DNA of 24,674 nucleotides, taken from positions 1 through 24,674 of the forward strand of contig CAYUUP010000015.1 in NCBI GenBank assembly GCA_964447925.1, given 5' to 3'. The position numbers and the translations under genes were made by a program. The notes below the pieces were generated by a model, which saw nothing but the letters and a program-made list of their open reading frames with translations, searched no databases and had not been told where the DNA came from. The number at the start of each line of letters is the position of its first letter. The first letter of the stretch is position 1. Positions 15,300 through 23,680 of this stretch are shown one piece after another. The DNA comes from CAYUUP01 sp964447925. Lineage in GTDB: Bacteria; Bacillota; Clostridia; Oscillospirales; Oscillospiraceae.

Positions 15300-16007
15300 T
15301 CATCTCAGCTTTTCAATGACCACCTGCACAGTGGCTGGCGCAGAGGTATTTCCGGCGCTATCCACCGCCACATAGGAGAAGCTGTCCTTCCCTGTCTTAC
15401 CCCTGTAGGGGGCATAGACAAAGGAGCCGTCCTCCTTAAGTTCCACCGAACCTCTCGCGGCGGAATCCACCAGGCGGAAGGTGATCGCATCCTCTTCCGG
15501 ATCAGTGGCCTGACACTGGCCGTTGACAGCCACATTCCTACAGGTAACTAGGGAAATGGCCGATGCCTCCGGGGGCAAATTTTCCTCCTCCGTCAGGATT
15601 ACAGTGACGGTGAACTCCGCGCCCTCCTGCTCATTCCGTACTGGGATGAAGGAAAAGGTATATTCTGTGCTACCGTCCAGGGGATAGAATACCAAATCCG
15701 GCAGGGCGTCCACATCCAGCCGGTCGCCGACTTGGAGCAGAACGGTACCCAGCTGGAGGGTGGCGGCGGTGGAATCCGGCAGGGTGGTCAGCATCAGAAA
15801 CTCGGTTTCCGTGCCATGGGAGAGAAAGTCCTCCGCATCAAAGCAGACGGCTTCTCCCACGACACCATGGAGGGAGAAACTCTCCCACTCTGGCGCCTTG
15901 TTTCCGTTAAAGAAAGGCAGGGCATACGCGGAGAATATAGGAGAGAGGGTAAGGGCCACAGTCAGGCCCGCTCCGACAAGAACGCGGGGCCAGCGTTTTC
16001 CATTCAT
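15300..16007 (-). CDS. Secreted protein with Ig-like/cadherin-like domain
   Basis: 235 residues. An N-terminal signal peptide (basic MNGKRWPR, a hydrophobic stretch at about 9-28, likely cleavage after AYA) implies export. The C-terminal part (about 155-235) resembles the tandem-type Ig/cadherin-like modules of bacterial surface proteins: ATDPEEDAITFRLV, ARGSVELKEDGSFVYAPYRG, KDSFSYVAVDSAGNTS. The central part is beta-rich and may be a second, degenerate module. No LPxTG, SLH or transmembrane anchor is visible, so it may be released or bound non-covalently. AAGGAGG precedes the ATG. Function unknown; adhesion or wall binding is inference. Confidence 0.82.
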   Translation of the reverse strand: MNGKRWPRVLVGAGLTVALTLSPIFSAYALPFFNGNKAPEWESFSLHGVVGEAVCFDAEDFLSHGTETEFLMLTTLPDSTAATLQLGTVLLQVGDRLDVDALPDLVFYPLDGSTEYTFSFIPVRNEQEGAEFTVTVILTEEENLPPEASAISLVTCRNVAVNGQCQATDPEEDAITFRLVDSAARGSVELKEDGSFVYAPYRGKTGKDSFSYVAVDSAGNTSAPATVQVVIEKLR

Positions 16008-16029
16008 AAAGAACCTCCTTCATCAGGAT

Positions 16030-16152
16030 GTGCTGTCACAGGACAGTTTTCCCACCGTGGAGGAGGATTATTCCGGAGCCAGCACGGAGCAGACAGACGC
16101 AAATCCGGTTTGTCCTTGCAAGGTGACCGGCTTTGCATGCTGCTGCGGCTGA
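16030..16152 (+). CDS. Possible 40-residue cysteine-rich peptide
   Basis: A GTG-started frame of 40 codons in the gap between the divergent Ig-like gene and the second rluA. The N-terminal 25 residues are acidic and the C-terminus reads CPCKVTGFACCCG, five cysteines within 13 residues. The Shine-Dalgarno is poor (CAGGA a few bases upstream), an alternative GTG exists at 16057, and no promoter is evident. It could be a small metal-binding or modified peptide, or a chance frame. Confidence 0.25.
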   Translation: MLSQDSFPTVEEDYSGASTEQTDANPVCPCKVTGFACCCG

Positions 16153-16190
16153 GGCGCCGGGGGAATAGACGCGGAAAGGGGAATCATCCG

Positions 16191-17108
16191 TTGAGCGATA
16201 AATTGAACAAGGCAGAGGCCCAGATACCCAGATATCTGACAGTGGCTGTCTCTCCAGAGCAGGCTGGGGAGCGGGTCAGCACTCTCCTTCGTCAGGAATT
16301 GAAGATTTCCGGTACCGTCCTCCGCCGGGCAAAATTCCTGCCGGACGGCATTACGCTGGACGGGCAGCGAACAAATACCCGAATGCGGCCCCAGGCGGGA
16401 CAGCTGCTGTCCGTCCGGGTGTCCGCTCCGCCGGACGGGCATGTGGAAGCGGTGGAGGGGGTACTGAATATCCTCTATGAGGACGCCGATCTGGTGGTGC
16501 TGGACAAGCCTCCCGGTGTCACGGTCCACCCTGGCCCCGGCCATTGGCGGGACACCTTGGGGAATTTTCTCACCTGGCATTTCCAGAGTTCTCCTATAGA
16601 AGCCGCCTTCCACCCGGTCCACCGGCTGGACAAGGGAACCTCCGGCCTGATGGTGGTTGCCAAGCACCCCTATGCCCAGGAGGGGCTGAAACAGCAGCTC
16701 CACACGGAAACCTTCCTCCGCCGTTACCTGGCCGTGTGCGATGGCCTGCCGCATCCCCCCGCCGGGCGGGTGGATGCGCCCATTGGCCGATGCGAGGACT
16801 CCGCTCTGCGCCGTGAGGTGCGCCCAGATGGAGATGCTGCCGTCACCCGTTATTGGACGCAGCAGACGTCAGGGAGCCGTACGCTGGTGGAGCTGGAACT
16901 GGAGACGGGACGCACCCACCAGATCCGAGTGCATATGGCCTGGCTGGGTTGTCCCCTGACAGGGGATTTCCTATATGGAAGAGAGGACACTCGTCTCATC
17001 GGCCGTCCCGCCCTCCACTCGTCCTTTATATCCTTTTGCCATCCCGTTACCGGGGCGCAGCTGGCGTTTCAAAGTCCGCTGCCCGCTGACATTGCGGCAC
17101 TGCTCTGA
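16191..17108 (+). CDS. RluA-family pseudouridine synthase (second paralogue)
   Basis: About 305 residues. Catalytic motif HRLDKGTSG (144-152) with D147, plus TGRTHQIRVH and an upstream LDKPPGVTVHPG motif: a standard RluA/RluD catalytic domain. The first 80 residues are S4-like (VSTLLRQELKISGTVLRRAK). It modifies uridines in rRNA or tRNA; the target position is unknown. The open frame extends to 15732, antisense to the Ig-like gene. TTG 16191 is preferred because AAAGGGG (16175-16181) is 9 bases upstream and the family N-terminus fits. The 3' end overlaps the convergent ROK kinase by 62 bases. Confidence 0.9.
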   Translation: MSDKLNKAEAQIPRYLTVAVSPEQAGERVSTLLRQELKISGTVLRRAKFLPDGITLDGQRTNTRMRPQAGQLLSVRVSAPPDGHVEAVEGVLNILYEDADLVVLDKPPGVTVHPGPGHWRDTLGNFLTWHFQSSPIEAAFHPVHRLDKGTSGLMVVAKHPYAQEGLKQQLHTETFLRRYLAVCDGLPHPPAGRVDAPIGRCEDSALRREVRPDGDAAVTRYWTQQTSGSRTLVELELETGRTHQIRVHMAWLGCPLTGDFLYGREDTRLIGRPALHSSFISFCHPVTGAQLAFQSPLPADIAALL

Positions 17109-18030
17109 CTTCACTGCTGTCGAAAATCAGTCTCGCGCCACCGAATATCCCGGCGTCATTGCTCAGCGCCGCCGGCAGCACCGGCGTTCCCCTTAGTGGC
17201 GGGAAGACATAACGTTCCAACGCAGCCCGAATCGGATCTAGCAGGATATCCCCCGCCAGAGACAGTCCGCCCCCGATGAGAATAATCTCCGGATCCACCA
17301 GACAGCAGGCATTGGCTAATCCCCGGCCCACGGCATCGGCGGTACGGTGCAGGGCCTCCAGAGCAAGGAGGTCTCCCTGCCGGGCTAGGTCGCATACTGC
17401 CTTTGGAGTCAGGGGTTCGGGGCCTGTGACGCCCAGCCCTTTGGCCTCCCGCAGCAGACCGGTGGCGGAGCCAAGCTGCTCCATGCAGCCCCGTTTGCCG
17501 CAGGAGCAGGCATCCTCCATCTCTGGAAACATAGGCAGATGTCCGATCTCTCCGGCGCCGCCCCGGCGTCCCGTGAGAACCCTTCCGTTTAGCACCACAC
17601 CGCCGCCTACGCCGGTACCCAGCGTCACCAAAAGTACGCTGTCATAGCCCTGGCCGGCGCCTCGCCAGCTCTCGCCCAGTGCCGCCAGATTGGCATCATT
17701 GGCCGCCCGCACCGGCAGTCCGGTGAGCCGTCCCAGCAGTTCTGGCAGGTTCAACACGCCCCAGCCCAGATTGACGCAACCCAGTACCGTACCATCGGCC
17801 AGGACGGGGCCAGGTACACCGATGCCCAGCCCAGCCACCTGCTCCGAAGTCAGCCTGTGGGATTCCATGACACGCCGAACCATGTCATTGATATGGGGCA
17901 GGATTCTGCTGCCATTATCCCGGACATCGGTGGGAAACTGCCACTGTCCAACCACCGTGCCATCCTGCCGGAACAATCCTGTTTTGATGGCGGTGCCACC
18001 TACGTCAATGCCAAATCCATATTCCCACAT
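17047..18030 (-). CDS. ROK family glucokinase
   Basis: 327 residues. ATP-binding DVGGT (9-13), GIGVPGPV (69-76), catalytic N111-D112, and the ROK signature with E161/H164 and zinc cysteines C175, C177, C182 (ACSCGKRGCME). This combination is typical of Gram-positive ROK glucokinases, which phosphorylate glucose at C6 in the cytoplasm; related kinases act on other hexoses. There is no DNA-binding domain, so it is a kinase, not a ROK repressor. GAGGCGGAG precedes ATG, and a sigma-A-like promoter lies just upstream. The last 20 codons run antisense to the end of the second rluA. Confidence 0.9.
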   Translation of the reverse strand: MWEYGFGIDVGGTAIKTGLFRQDGTVVGQWQFPTDVRDNGSRILPHINDMVRRVMESHRLTSEQVAGLGIGVPGPVLADGTVLGCVNLGWGVLNLPELLGRLTGLPVRAANDANLAALGESWRGAGQGYDSVLLVTLGTGVGGGVVLNGRVLTGRRGGAGEIGHLPMFPEMEDACSCGKRGCMEQLGSATGLLREAKGLGVTGPEPLTPKAVCDLARQGDLLALEALHRTADAVGRGLANACCLVDPEIILIGGGLSLAGDILLDPIRAALERYVFPPLRGTPVLPAALSNDAGIFGGARLIFDSSEVRAVPQCQRAADFETPAAPR

Positions 18031-18078
18031 AATTTCTCCGCCTCTTTGCGTCCCGATAGCGGGCCATTTTATGCCCTT

Positions 18079-18107
18079 ATTATATCATTTCAGGGGGCAG
18101 ATCACAA
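18079..18107 (-). promoter_or_regulatory. Promoter of the ROK kinase gene
   Basis: On the minus strand TTGTGA (18102-18107), 17 bases, TATAAT (18079-18084). The start is near 18072, about 40 bases before the ATG. It sits between the tatD terminator and the kinase gene, so the kinase is a separate transcription unit. Confidence 0.72.
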
Positions 18108-18126
18108 GGGCGCAGACCGCAAAAAA

Positions 18127-18153
18127 GCTGCCCCCTGCAGCACAGGGGACAGC
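18127..18153 (-). terminator. Terminator of the SBP-like/tatD unit
   Basis: GCTGCCCCCTG (18127-18137) and CAGGGGACAGC (18143-18153) form an 11-bp stem with one C-A mismatch and a 5-base loop. On the minus strand it runs into TTTTTT (18126-18121). The tatD stop is at 18176. A T-run on the plus-strand side makes it look bidirectional. Confidence 0.85.
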
Positions 18154-18175
18154 GGGATTTTTTCTGTACAATCTC

Positions 18176-18955
18176 TCAGCTGATGTCAAAGAACCGCTTT
18201 CCGTTCTCCTTGGTAATCGCCGCCACCTCGGGAAGGGTCAGTCTTTTGACCTCGGCGATTTTCTCCGCCACAAACCGCACATGAGTGGAGTCGTTCCGCT
18301 TGCCCCGGAATGGGACAGGGGATAGATAGGGGGAGTCCGTTTCGATCATAATGCGATCCATGGGCAGCATCTCGATGACCTCCAGGGACCTTCTGGCGTT
18401 TTTATAGGTGATGGCACCAGTGAAGGACAGCATCCAGCCCAGCTTGACCAGAGTCTTGGCGTCCTCCACCCCGCCGGAATAACAGTGATAGACCCCCCGC
18501 AGGCCAGGATGCTGCGCAACCGCCTCCCGGACAATATTCAGGCAGTCCTGATGGGCCTCTCGGTCATGGATAATGACGGGCAGCTTCAGCCGGGCAGCCA
18601 GTTCCAGCTGTGCCCGGAGAACGGCCTGCTGGTGGGAGCGGGGCGGATTGTCCTTCCAGTAGTAGTCCAGCCCGATCTCCCCGATAGCCCGAACCTTGTC
18701 ACAGCCGGTGGCCAGCAGTTCCAGCCACTGGAGAGAGCTGTCTGTCCAACTGCCACAGTCGCTGGGGTGGAAGCCCACGGCGGCGTAGACATGGGGGTAC
18801 CTCCGGGCATAGTCCACGGCAGCCCGGGAGCTTTCCAGGTCACATCCGGGATTCAGCACCAAATCCACCCCCTGCCGAGGCAGGGAGGCCAGCAGCGTAT
18901 CCCGGTCAGCCTTGAATTGCCCAGAATCATAGTGGGCATGGGTATCAAAGAACAT
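18176..18955 (-). CDS. tatD: TatD family metal-dependent hydrolase (putative DNase)
   Basis: 259 residues, the usual family length. Metal ligands are visible in FFDTHAHYD (H6, H8), the AIGEIGLDYYW region (Glu), LPVIIHDREA (His), VYHCYSG (His) and IETDSPYLSP (Asp). TatD proteins are TIM-barrel metallohydrolases with 3'-5' exonuclease activity linked to DNA repair; some members are tRNA or peptide related. GAGGAGG is 9 bases before the ATG. It starts 18 bases after the upstream binding-protein gene and is followed by a strong terminator, so the two genes form one unit. Confidence 0.93.
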   Translation of the reverse strand: MFFDTHAHYDSGQFKADRDTLLASLPRQGVDLVLNPGCDLESSRAAVDYARRYPHVYAAVGFHPSDCGSWTDSSLQWLELLATGCDKVRAIGEIGLDYYWKDNPPRSHQQAVLRAQLELAARLKLPVIIHDREAHQDCLNIVREAVAQHPGLRGVYHCYSGGVEDAKTLVKLGWMLSFTGAITYKNARRSLEVIEMLPMDRIMIETDSPYLSPVPFRGKRNDSTHVRFVAEKIAEVKRLTLPEVAAITKENGKRFFDIS

Positions 18956-18973
18956 GGGTACTCAGCCTCCTCG

Positions 18974-20608
18974 TTACGGTTCAGCGATCAAAGTGCCATC
19001 CTCCGCCAGGGAAAACAAGCCGGTTTCGACAAGCGTTTCGGCATAGTTTCCGGAGGTGACGGCAACGCCATAAAACAGCAGAGAGGGAATTGCGATGCTG
19101 CCGTTGTCCAGATAGTCAGAGAAGAACAGCACACTCTCCAGAGCCTCCGTCAGGGTAACGTCCTCGCCAGTGACCATAGTACCGGGTACATAGACGTCAG
19201 GCTGCTCCTCTTCATCCTCACCGGCTCCATCGGTGCCAGGCTCATCCCCGTCGGCATCACCGGCAACAGCATCTGTGGAATTGTCCACTGTATCCGTGAC
19301 GCTATCCGTATCAGTGGCATTCTCCGCCTCCGTAGTGATTTCCATATCAGTGGCATTTTCCGTCCCGGTGCTGTCCTCCGTATTTTCAGCATCCCCGGGC
19401 AGGCTGTCACTGTCTGTGCCATCAGGCTCTTCTTCAGGGGGATAGAGGTACTCCATAATATAGCTGATGAGCATAGCGGCATCCTCAGCCATACCATCGG
19501 TGTAATTCACTAGATCCATAGCCTGATAGCCGGACAGCAGGTAGGCCAGATTTTCTTCCAGGCAGCCGCTGCCGGTAATATATGGGTAGACATGCCCTGT
19601 ATATCCCGAAACCAGAGCAGATATAACACCCTGCGCCATTTCGTCACTGGTGCAGAAAACAGCGTGGAGCGAGGTTCCATCGGTGTAGGAACTGGAGAGG
19701 ATTTCAGACATCCGGCTCTGGGCGCTCTCAGCGGAGCCGTCTGCAATAGCACAGCTTTCCAGCTCTGTCTTGCCGGAAAGGACGGCCAGCTGCCCGGAGT
19801 CGATGTAAGGCTGGAGCATATCCATACCGCCGGCGTAGTACATCTGCTGATAGGGATCCTCGGCATCTCCGGCGAAAATTTCCAGATGATAGACAGAACT
19901 GGTGTCGTTGGCCAGATCCAGCGTTTCAACCAAATAGGCAGCCTGGAGATAGCCTGACTCGTAGGGGTCTGTGCCGATGTAAAAGTCAACATAATCGCAG
20001 TTGGAGAGAAAGCTGTCATAGGCAATGACGATGAGATTATCATCCACAGGGGAGAGATCGGCTCCCATCTCATCTTCCTCCCCTGCTTCTGTGCCGGATC
20101 CGGTTCCCGCTCCCGTTTCCGTGTCAGCTTCTGTCTCCGTTTCGCTGTCCTCGCTGGGCGTTTGAAGCTCGGTAATGGCCGCACTCATGGCATTGCCGTC
20201 CACCGACGCCACCAGAATGACCTGGCAGCCGGCATCCCTAAGCTCCTGAAGCTGCTGAATTTGAGTGTCAGGATCTCCCTCGGCATAGCGGATGCTGACG
20301 GAATAGCCCAGCTTAGACAAAGAGGTGTAAAGGGTATTGGCATCTTTCCGCCAACGGGACACAGTGCTGTCAGGCATTAGGATTCCCACAGAAGCGGGGA
20401 CGATAGGTTCTTCAGCCTGGGTCGGTTTTCTGCTCTTGACAGCAAAAATAATGATGCAGATAACAGCAAGCAGAACTGCCGCAGCAATCACGCCGATGGG
20501 CAGAATTTTTTTCCAGCCATTGGATCGCTTGGGGGACGAGGGCCTGGTATTCATCTCGGTGATGTATCGCTTGGGAACATGGGTCTGCTTCCCAGTGGAA
20601 ATGGGCAT
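18974..20608 (-). CDS. Membrane-anchored periplasmic-binding-fold protein (sugar-binding-like)
   Basis: 544 residues from ATG 20608, chosen because AAAGGAGGAG lies 6 bases before it; the frame opens 10 codons earlier. There is a short basic cytoplasmic segment, one membrane helix (about 35-57), then a type 1 periplasmic-binding fold resembling sugar-binding proteins of the ribose/xylose class: SVGILMPDSTVSRWRKD, AGCQVILVASVDGNAM, LIVIAYDSF, VFCTSDEMAQGV, YPYITGSGC. Two acidic/Thr-rich low-complexity inserts interrupt it (about 150-190 and 391-470). There is no ABC transporter nearby and the protein is membrane-tethered rather than lipidated. It may be a sensor or a non-transport binding protein. 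Co-transcribed with tatD. Confidence 0.82.
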   Translation of the reverse strand: MPISTGKQTHVPKRYITEMNTRPSSPKRSNGWKKILPIGVIAAAVLLAVICIIIFAVKSRKPTQAEEPIVPASVGILMPDSTVSRWRKDANTLYTSLSKLGYSVSIRYAEGDPDTQIQQLQELRDAGCQVILVASVDGNAMSAAITELQTPSEDSETETEADTETGAGTGSGTEAGEEDEMGADLSPVDDNLIVIAYDSFLSNCDYVDFYIGTDPYESGYLQAAYLVETLDLANDTSSVYHLEIFAGDAEDPYQQMYYAGGMDMLQPYIDSGQLAVLSGKTELESCAIADGSAESAQSRMSEILSSSYTDGTSLHAVFCTSDEMAQGVISALVSGYTGHVYPYITGSGCLEENLAYLLSGYQAMDLVNYTDGMAEDAAMLISYIMEYLYPPEEEPDGTDSDSLPGDAENTEDSTGTENATDMEITTEAENATDTDSVTDTVDNSTDAVAGDADGDEPGTDGAGEDEEEQPDVYVPGTMVTGEDVTLTEALESVLFFSDYLDNGSIAIPSLLFYGVAVTSGNYAETLVETGLFSLAEDGTLIAEP

Positions 20609-20649
20609 GAGAGACTCCTCCTTTGCATCATACTCCAAAGTTCGACAGT

Positions 20650-20658
20650 ATTATAACA
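20650..20658 (-). promoter_or_regulatory. Extended -10 promoter of the binding-protein/tatD unit
   Basis: The minus strand reads TGTTATAAT (20658-20650), a perfect extended -10. No convincing -35 is present, as expected for this promoter class. The start is near 20643, with the ribosome-binding site within 30 bases. Confidence 0.55.
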
Positions 20659-20748
20659 TAAAACGGGAGGGAGGGAAAGAGGAAAAATGCGAATTTATTG
20701 CAAAATTATGACAAATAATTTCAAGAAATGACAATTTCAGAAGGTGAA

Positions 20749-20774
20749 GAAAGCGCGTCTGGCGACGCGCTTTC
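20749..20774 (-). terminator. Probable terminator after the PBP1 gene
   Basis: A perfect 11-bp stem GAAAGCGCGTC (20749-20759) / GACGCGCTTTC (20764-20774) with a 4-base loop, 68 bases beyond the PBP1 stop. On the minus strand it is followed by TTCACCTTCTG, only moderately U-rich. The rest of this 234-base gap is AT-rich and otherwise featureless except for the extended -10 above. Confidence 0.6.
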
Positions 20775-20842
20775 CAGGCGGAAATCCACTGAATGCCCAA
20801 TATTTCAGGGAGACATCTGAACTGGCATAGCCGCTGAGCAGA

Positions 20843-23605
20843 CTACCTTCCCCCACTCTCATTCTCAATATCTGACCCGTCAATTGAGGGATCCGTCACT
20901 ATCACAGTGACCGTGATGGTAACTTCTGGGGCATAGTCTGTGGCGGCGGCGGTCACATAGATGGTGGCCGTGCCGGCGGAGAGAATGGTGACAGTGCCGT
21001 CAGAGGTCATGGAAATGACACCGTTGTTGGTGTATTGATAAGTGATGTTCTCATTTTCAGTGCCGTTGCCGTCCACGGCCCTGGCGTTCAGGTTGAAGGG
21101 GCTGTCTCCCACCTGCTTGGTGTATCTGGCAGAATCGGTGGTAACAGTTTGGGTGGCTGCGCCGACAGCCCAGTCTTCACCGTGTATGGGGCATTCTCCC
21201 GCCGCTTCATAGTAGGAAAGGAAGGTGGATTCATCCCCGATAGTGACCAAGGCTGCGGCACCGGTGCGTTCATAGTCCAGCACACCGATCTCCTCGGTAT
21301 TGACGCAGTATCCTGTTGCAATGTGATAATGGTCACCGTCTTCTGAAATGGGGGAGTCCAAGCAAATGGTGATGGTGGTGTGGAGGGTGCAGTATTCTGT
21401 GGGGACATCCCCCTTGATAAAGGTACCCTTTGCGGCGCATCCAGCCTCAGTGCAAGCGCCTGTGGCCAGAAGCCCGCTAGCGGTACAATAAGTGGCAGTG
21501 ACAATCTGCTGGCCGCCGTTGGGGAAGTCCGCATCATCCAAATTCTCGTGTATCTTAGCCATGACCTTCTGCCACAGGGTAACAGACAGATTGTTGGATG
21601 AACTAATGGTGTCAGAGGATTTTTCATAGCCCGTCCAGACTACGGCGGTGTAATAGGGAGTGTAGCCTGCAAACCAGAGATCCCGCTTGGCGGTGGTGGT
21701 ACCCGTCTTGCCGGCCACTGTCATGCCGGAAATCTGTGCCCTTCTGCCAGTGCCGGAGCTTTCGTTGACCACGCCCTCCAGCATATAGTTGATATAGAAG
21801 ACGGTATCGGAACTGAGGACAGCTTCGCCGATGGAATCATTACTGAGAATGACATTTCCGTCGATGTCCAACACCTGGGTATACATATGGGGTTCGATAT
21901 ACACACCATCCCGGGCAAAGACGGAGTAAGCCCCCGCCATCTCATAGGTGGTGACGCCCTTAGTCAGCCCCCCCAGAGCCAAGGTGGCATAGTCGATATC
22001 AGATTTGACGCTGCCGCTGCTCGTCACCATATAATCCACTAGGGTAGTAAGACCGAAAGCGTCCTCCAAATAGGAGTAGGATGTCTCCAGCCCAACCATA
22101 TCCAGGGTCTTGACGGCCACGGTGTTCAGCGATTTGACCACGCCGGTATAAACCGAAGTCAGGCCAGAATATTTGTCGCTGGAGTTGGAGGGCCAAGGGT
22201 TGCCGCCGAGTTCCATAAAAGGGGAGTCATCCACGGCAGAGGAAGGAAGGATGACGCTCTCCTCCAGGGCCGGCGCGTAGACAGACAGGGGTTTAATAGA
22301 TGAGCCAGGCTGCCGGACAGCCTGGGTAGCGTTGTTCCAGATCCGGTTGCCGGTTTTTTCTCCGATACCGCCGGAGAGGGCCACCACGGCGCCGGTTTCG
22401 TTGTCGATGACGGTGATGCCAGACTGCATCTCCTCGCCGGAGGATGAGGTATAATCCAGGTTAGAGCGATCGGTGTATACCTCATCCACCGACGCCTGTA
22501 CCTCGGCGTCAAAGCAGCTGTAAATGGTCAGCCCACCGGAGTAGAGCATGGTCTGGGCCACGCTCTTGGTATAGCCATATTCTTCCATCAGATCATCCAC
22601 CAGTTCCTCATAGAGAGCATCTACATACCAGGACCAGTATTCACTAGAGGTACTAGCAGCTTCTTCCTCTTCCTCCATCTGAGATGAGCCATCAGTGAAA
22701 GTCAGGGCATCTGCGCCAGCGTTGTAGGCATAAGTGGGATAGCCGCTGCTGTCGGCGCCACCGTCGGGCAGATATCCGATCTCAGACAGGGCAGCAATCT
22801 CCTCCGTCTCGGTTATCAGCTCCTGCTTATACATCTGCTGCAAAACCAAAGCTGCCCGGCTCTTGACATGTTCTGGGTAGTTGTAGGGATCATAATAGCT
22901 GGGGTTGTTGGTGATACTCACCAGGCAAGCACACTCGGCCAGATCCAACTGGGTGACGTCCTTGCCGAAATATTTGTAGGATGCAGTATAGACGCCATAG
23001 CAGCGCCGGCCCAGAAAAATGTTGTTGAGGTACCACTCCAGGATGTCCTCCTTACTGTAGTCCCCATCCAACTGAAGAGCCTGAAATATCTCCAGTAGCT
23101 TCCGCTTGACGGTCACATCATCGTTCTGGGTCAGGTTTTTAATGAGCTGTTGGGTAATGGTGGATCCGCCCTGCACATCCGCGCCGGTAAGCATATTTAG
23201 TGCCGCCTTGCCGGTACGGATCCAATCTACGCCGCTGTGGGTCCAAAAGCGCTTATCCTCAATCGCTACAGTCGCACGGATCAGGTTTTCCGGCATTTCA
23301 GAGTAAGACACCCAAATGCGGTTTTCCTGGCCATAGAAAGTCTCCAGCTCTTCATATTCCCCATCGGCATTCAAGTAGTAGACTACAGAGGATTGGTCGG
23401 GATCAAAGGAGGTGAGTACCAGATTGCTCTCCTCCACCTCGGGCAAGATGACATTGTTGACATAGTTGGCGCCATAGATAGCCAGGAAAGCACAGGTGAC
23501 AGCCCCGATCAGGAGCAAGGTACCCAGCACAATAAAGAACCACTTAAAGACCTTGCCCGTAATCCGCAATGCACGGAGGCCGGGACTGCTTTTTTTCTTT
23601 GCCAT
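20843..23605 (-). CDS. Class A penicillin-binding protein (PBP1, transglycosylase/transpeptidase)
   Basis: 920 residues from ATG 23605 (AAGGAGG 8 bases upstream; the frame extends 30 codons further up). Basic N-terminus, membrane helix (about 20-48), then a GT51 glycosyltransferase with AIEDKRFW (E116) and GGSTITQQLIKN (147-157). The transpeptidase has S435-x2-K438 (GSSIKP), SLN (492-494) and KTGT (633-636). It polymerises and cross-links peptidoglycan on the outer face. An acidic run (311-315) lies in the linker. A Cys-containing region (about 705-810) and an Ig-like (Big_2-type) domain (about 828-905) extend the C-terminus, longer than textbook PBP1a. It has its own consensus promoter and no partner genes. 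Confidence 0.95.
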   Translation of the reverse strand: MAKKKSSPGLRALRITGKVFKWFFIVLGTLLLIGAVTCAFLAIYGANYVNNVILPEVEESNLVLTSFDPDQSSVVYYLNADGEYEELETFYGQENRIWVSYSEMPENLIRATVAIEDKRFWTHSGVDWIRTGKAALNMLTGADVQGGSTITQQLIKNLTQNDDVTVKRKLLEIFQALQLDGDYSKEDILEWYLNNIFLGRRCYGVYTASYKYFGKDVTQLDLAECACLVSITNNPSYYDPYNYPEHVKSRAALVLQQMYKQELITETEEIAALSEIGYLPDGGADSSGYPTYAYNAGADALTFTDGSSQMEEEEEAASTSSEYWSWYVDALYEELVDDLMEEYGYTKSVAQTMLYSGGLTIYSCFDAEVQASVDEVYTDRSNLDYTSSSGEEMQSGITVIDNETGAVVALSGGIGEKTGNRIWNNATQAVRQPGSSIKPLSVYAPALEESVILPSSAVDDSPFMELGGNPWPSNSSDKYSGLTSVYTGVVKSLNTVAVKTLDMVGLETSYSYLEDAFGLTTLVDYMVTSSGSVKSDIDYATLALGGLTKGVTTYEMAGAYSVFARDGVYIEPHMYTQVLDIDGNVILSNDSIGEAVLSSDTVFYINYMLEGVVNESSGTGRRAQISGMTVAGKTGTTTAKRDLWFAGYTPYYTAVVWTGYEKSSDTISSSNNLSVTLWQKVMAKIHENLDDADFPNGGQQIVTATYCTASGLLATGACTEAGCAAKGTFIKGDVPTEYCTLHTTITICLDSPISEDGDHYHIATGYCVNTEEIGVLDYERTGAAALVTIGDESTFLSYYEAAGECPIHGEDWAVGAATQTVTTDSARYTKQVGDSPFNLNARAVDGNGTENENITYQYTNNGVISMTSDGTVTILSAGTATIYVTAAATDYAPEVTITVTVIVTDPSIDGSDIENESGGR

Positions 23606-23680
23606 GCGAGGTTCCTCCTTCGCGCATTCATACATAGTAATACAACACAGGGGGCAATTCAGACGCGGCGGATGGAACCA

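Noticed and set aside
15732..16190. N-terminal extension of the second rluA
   Set aside because: The frame is open but antisense to the Ig-like gene; TTG 16191 has a good Shine-Dalgarno and fits the family N-terminus.
18485..19513. 342-codon plus-strand frame
   Set aside because: It is antisense to tatD and the binding-protein gene; its sequence mirrors the repeat-rich minus-strand coding region.
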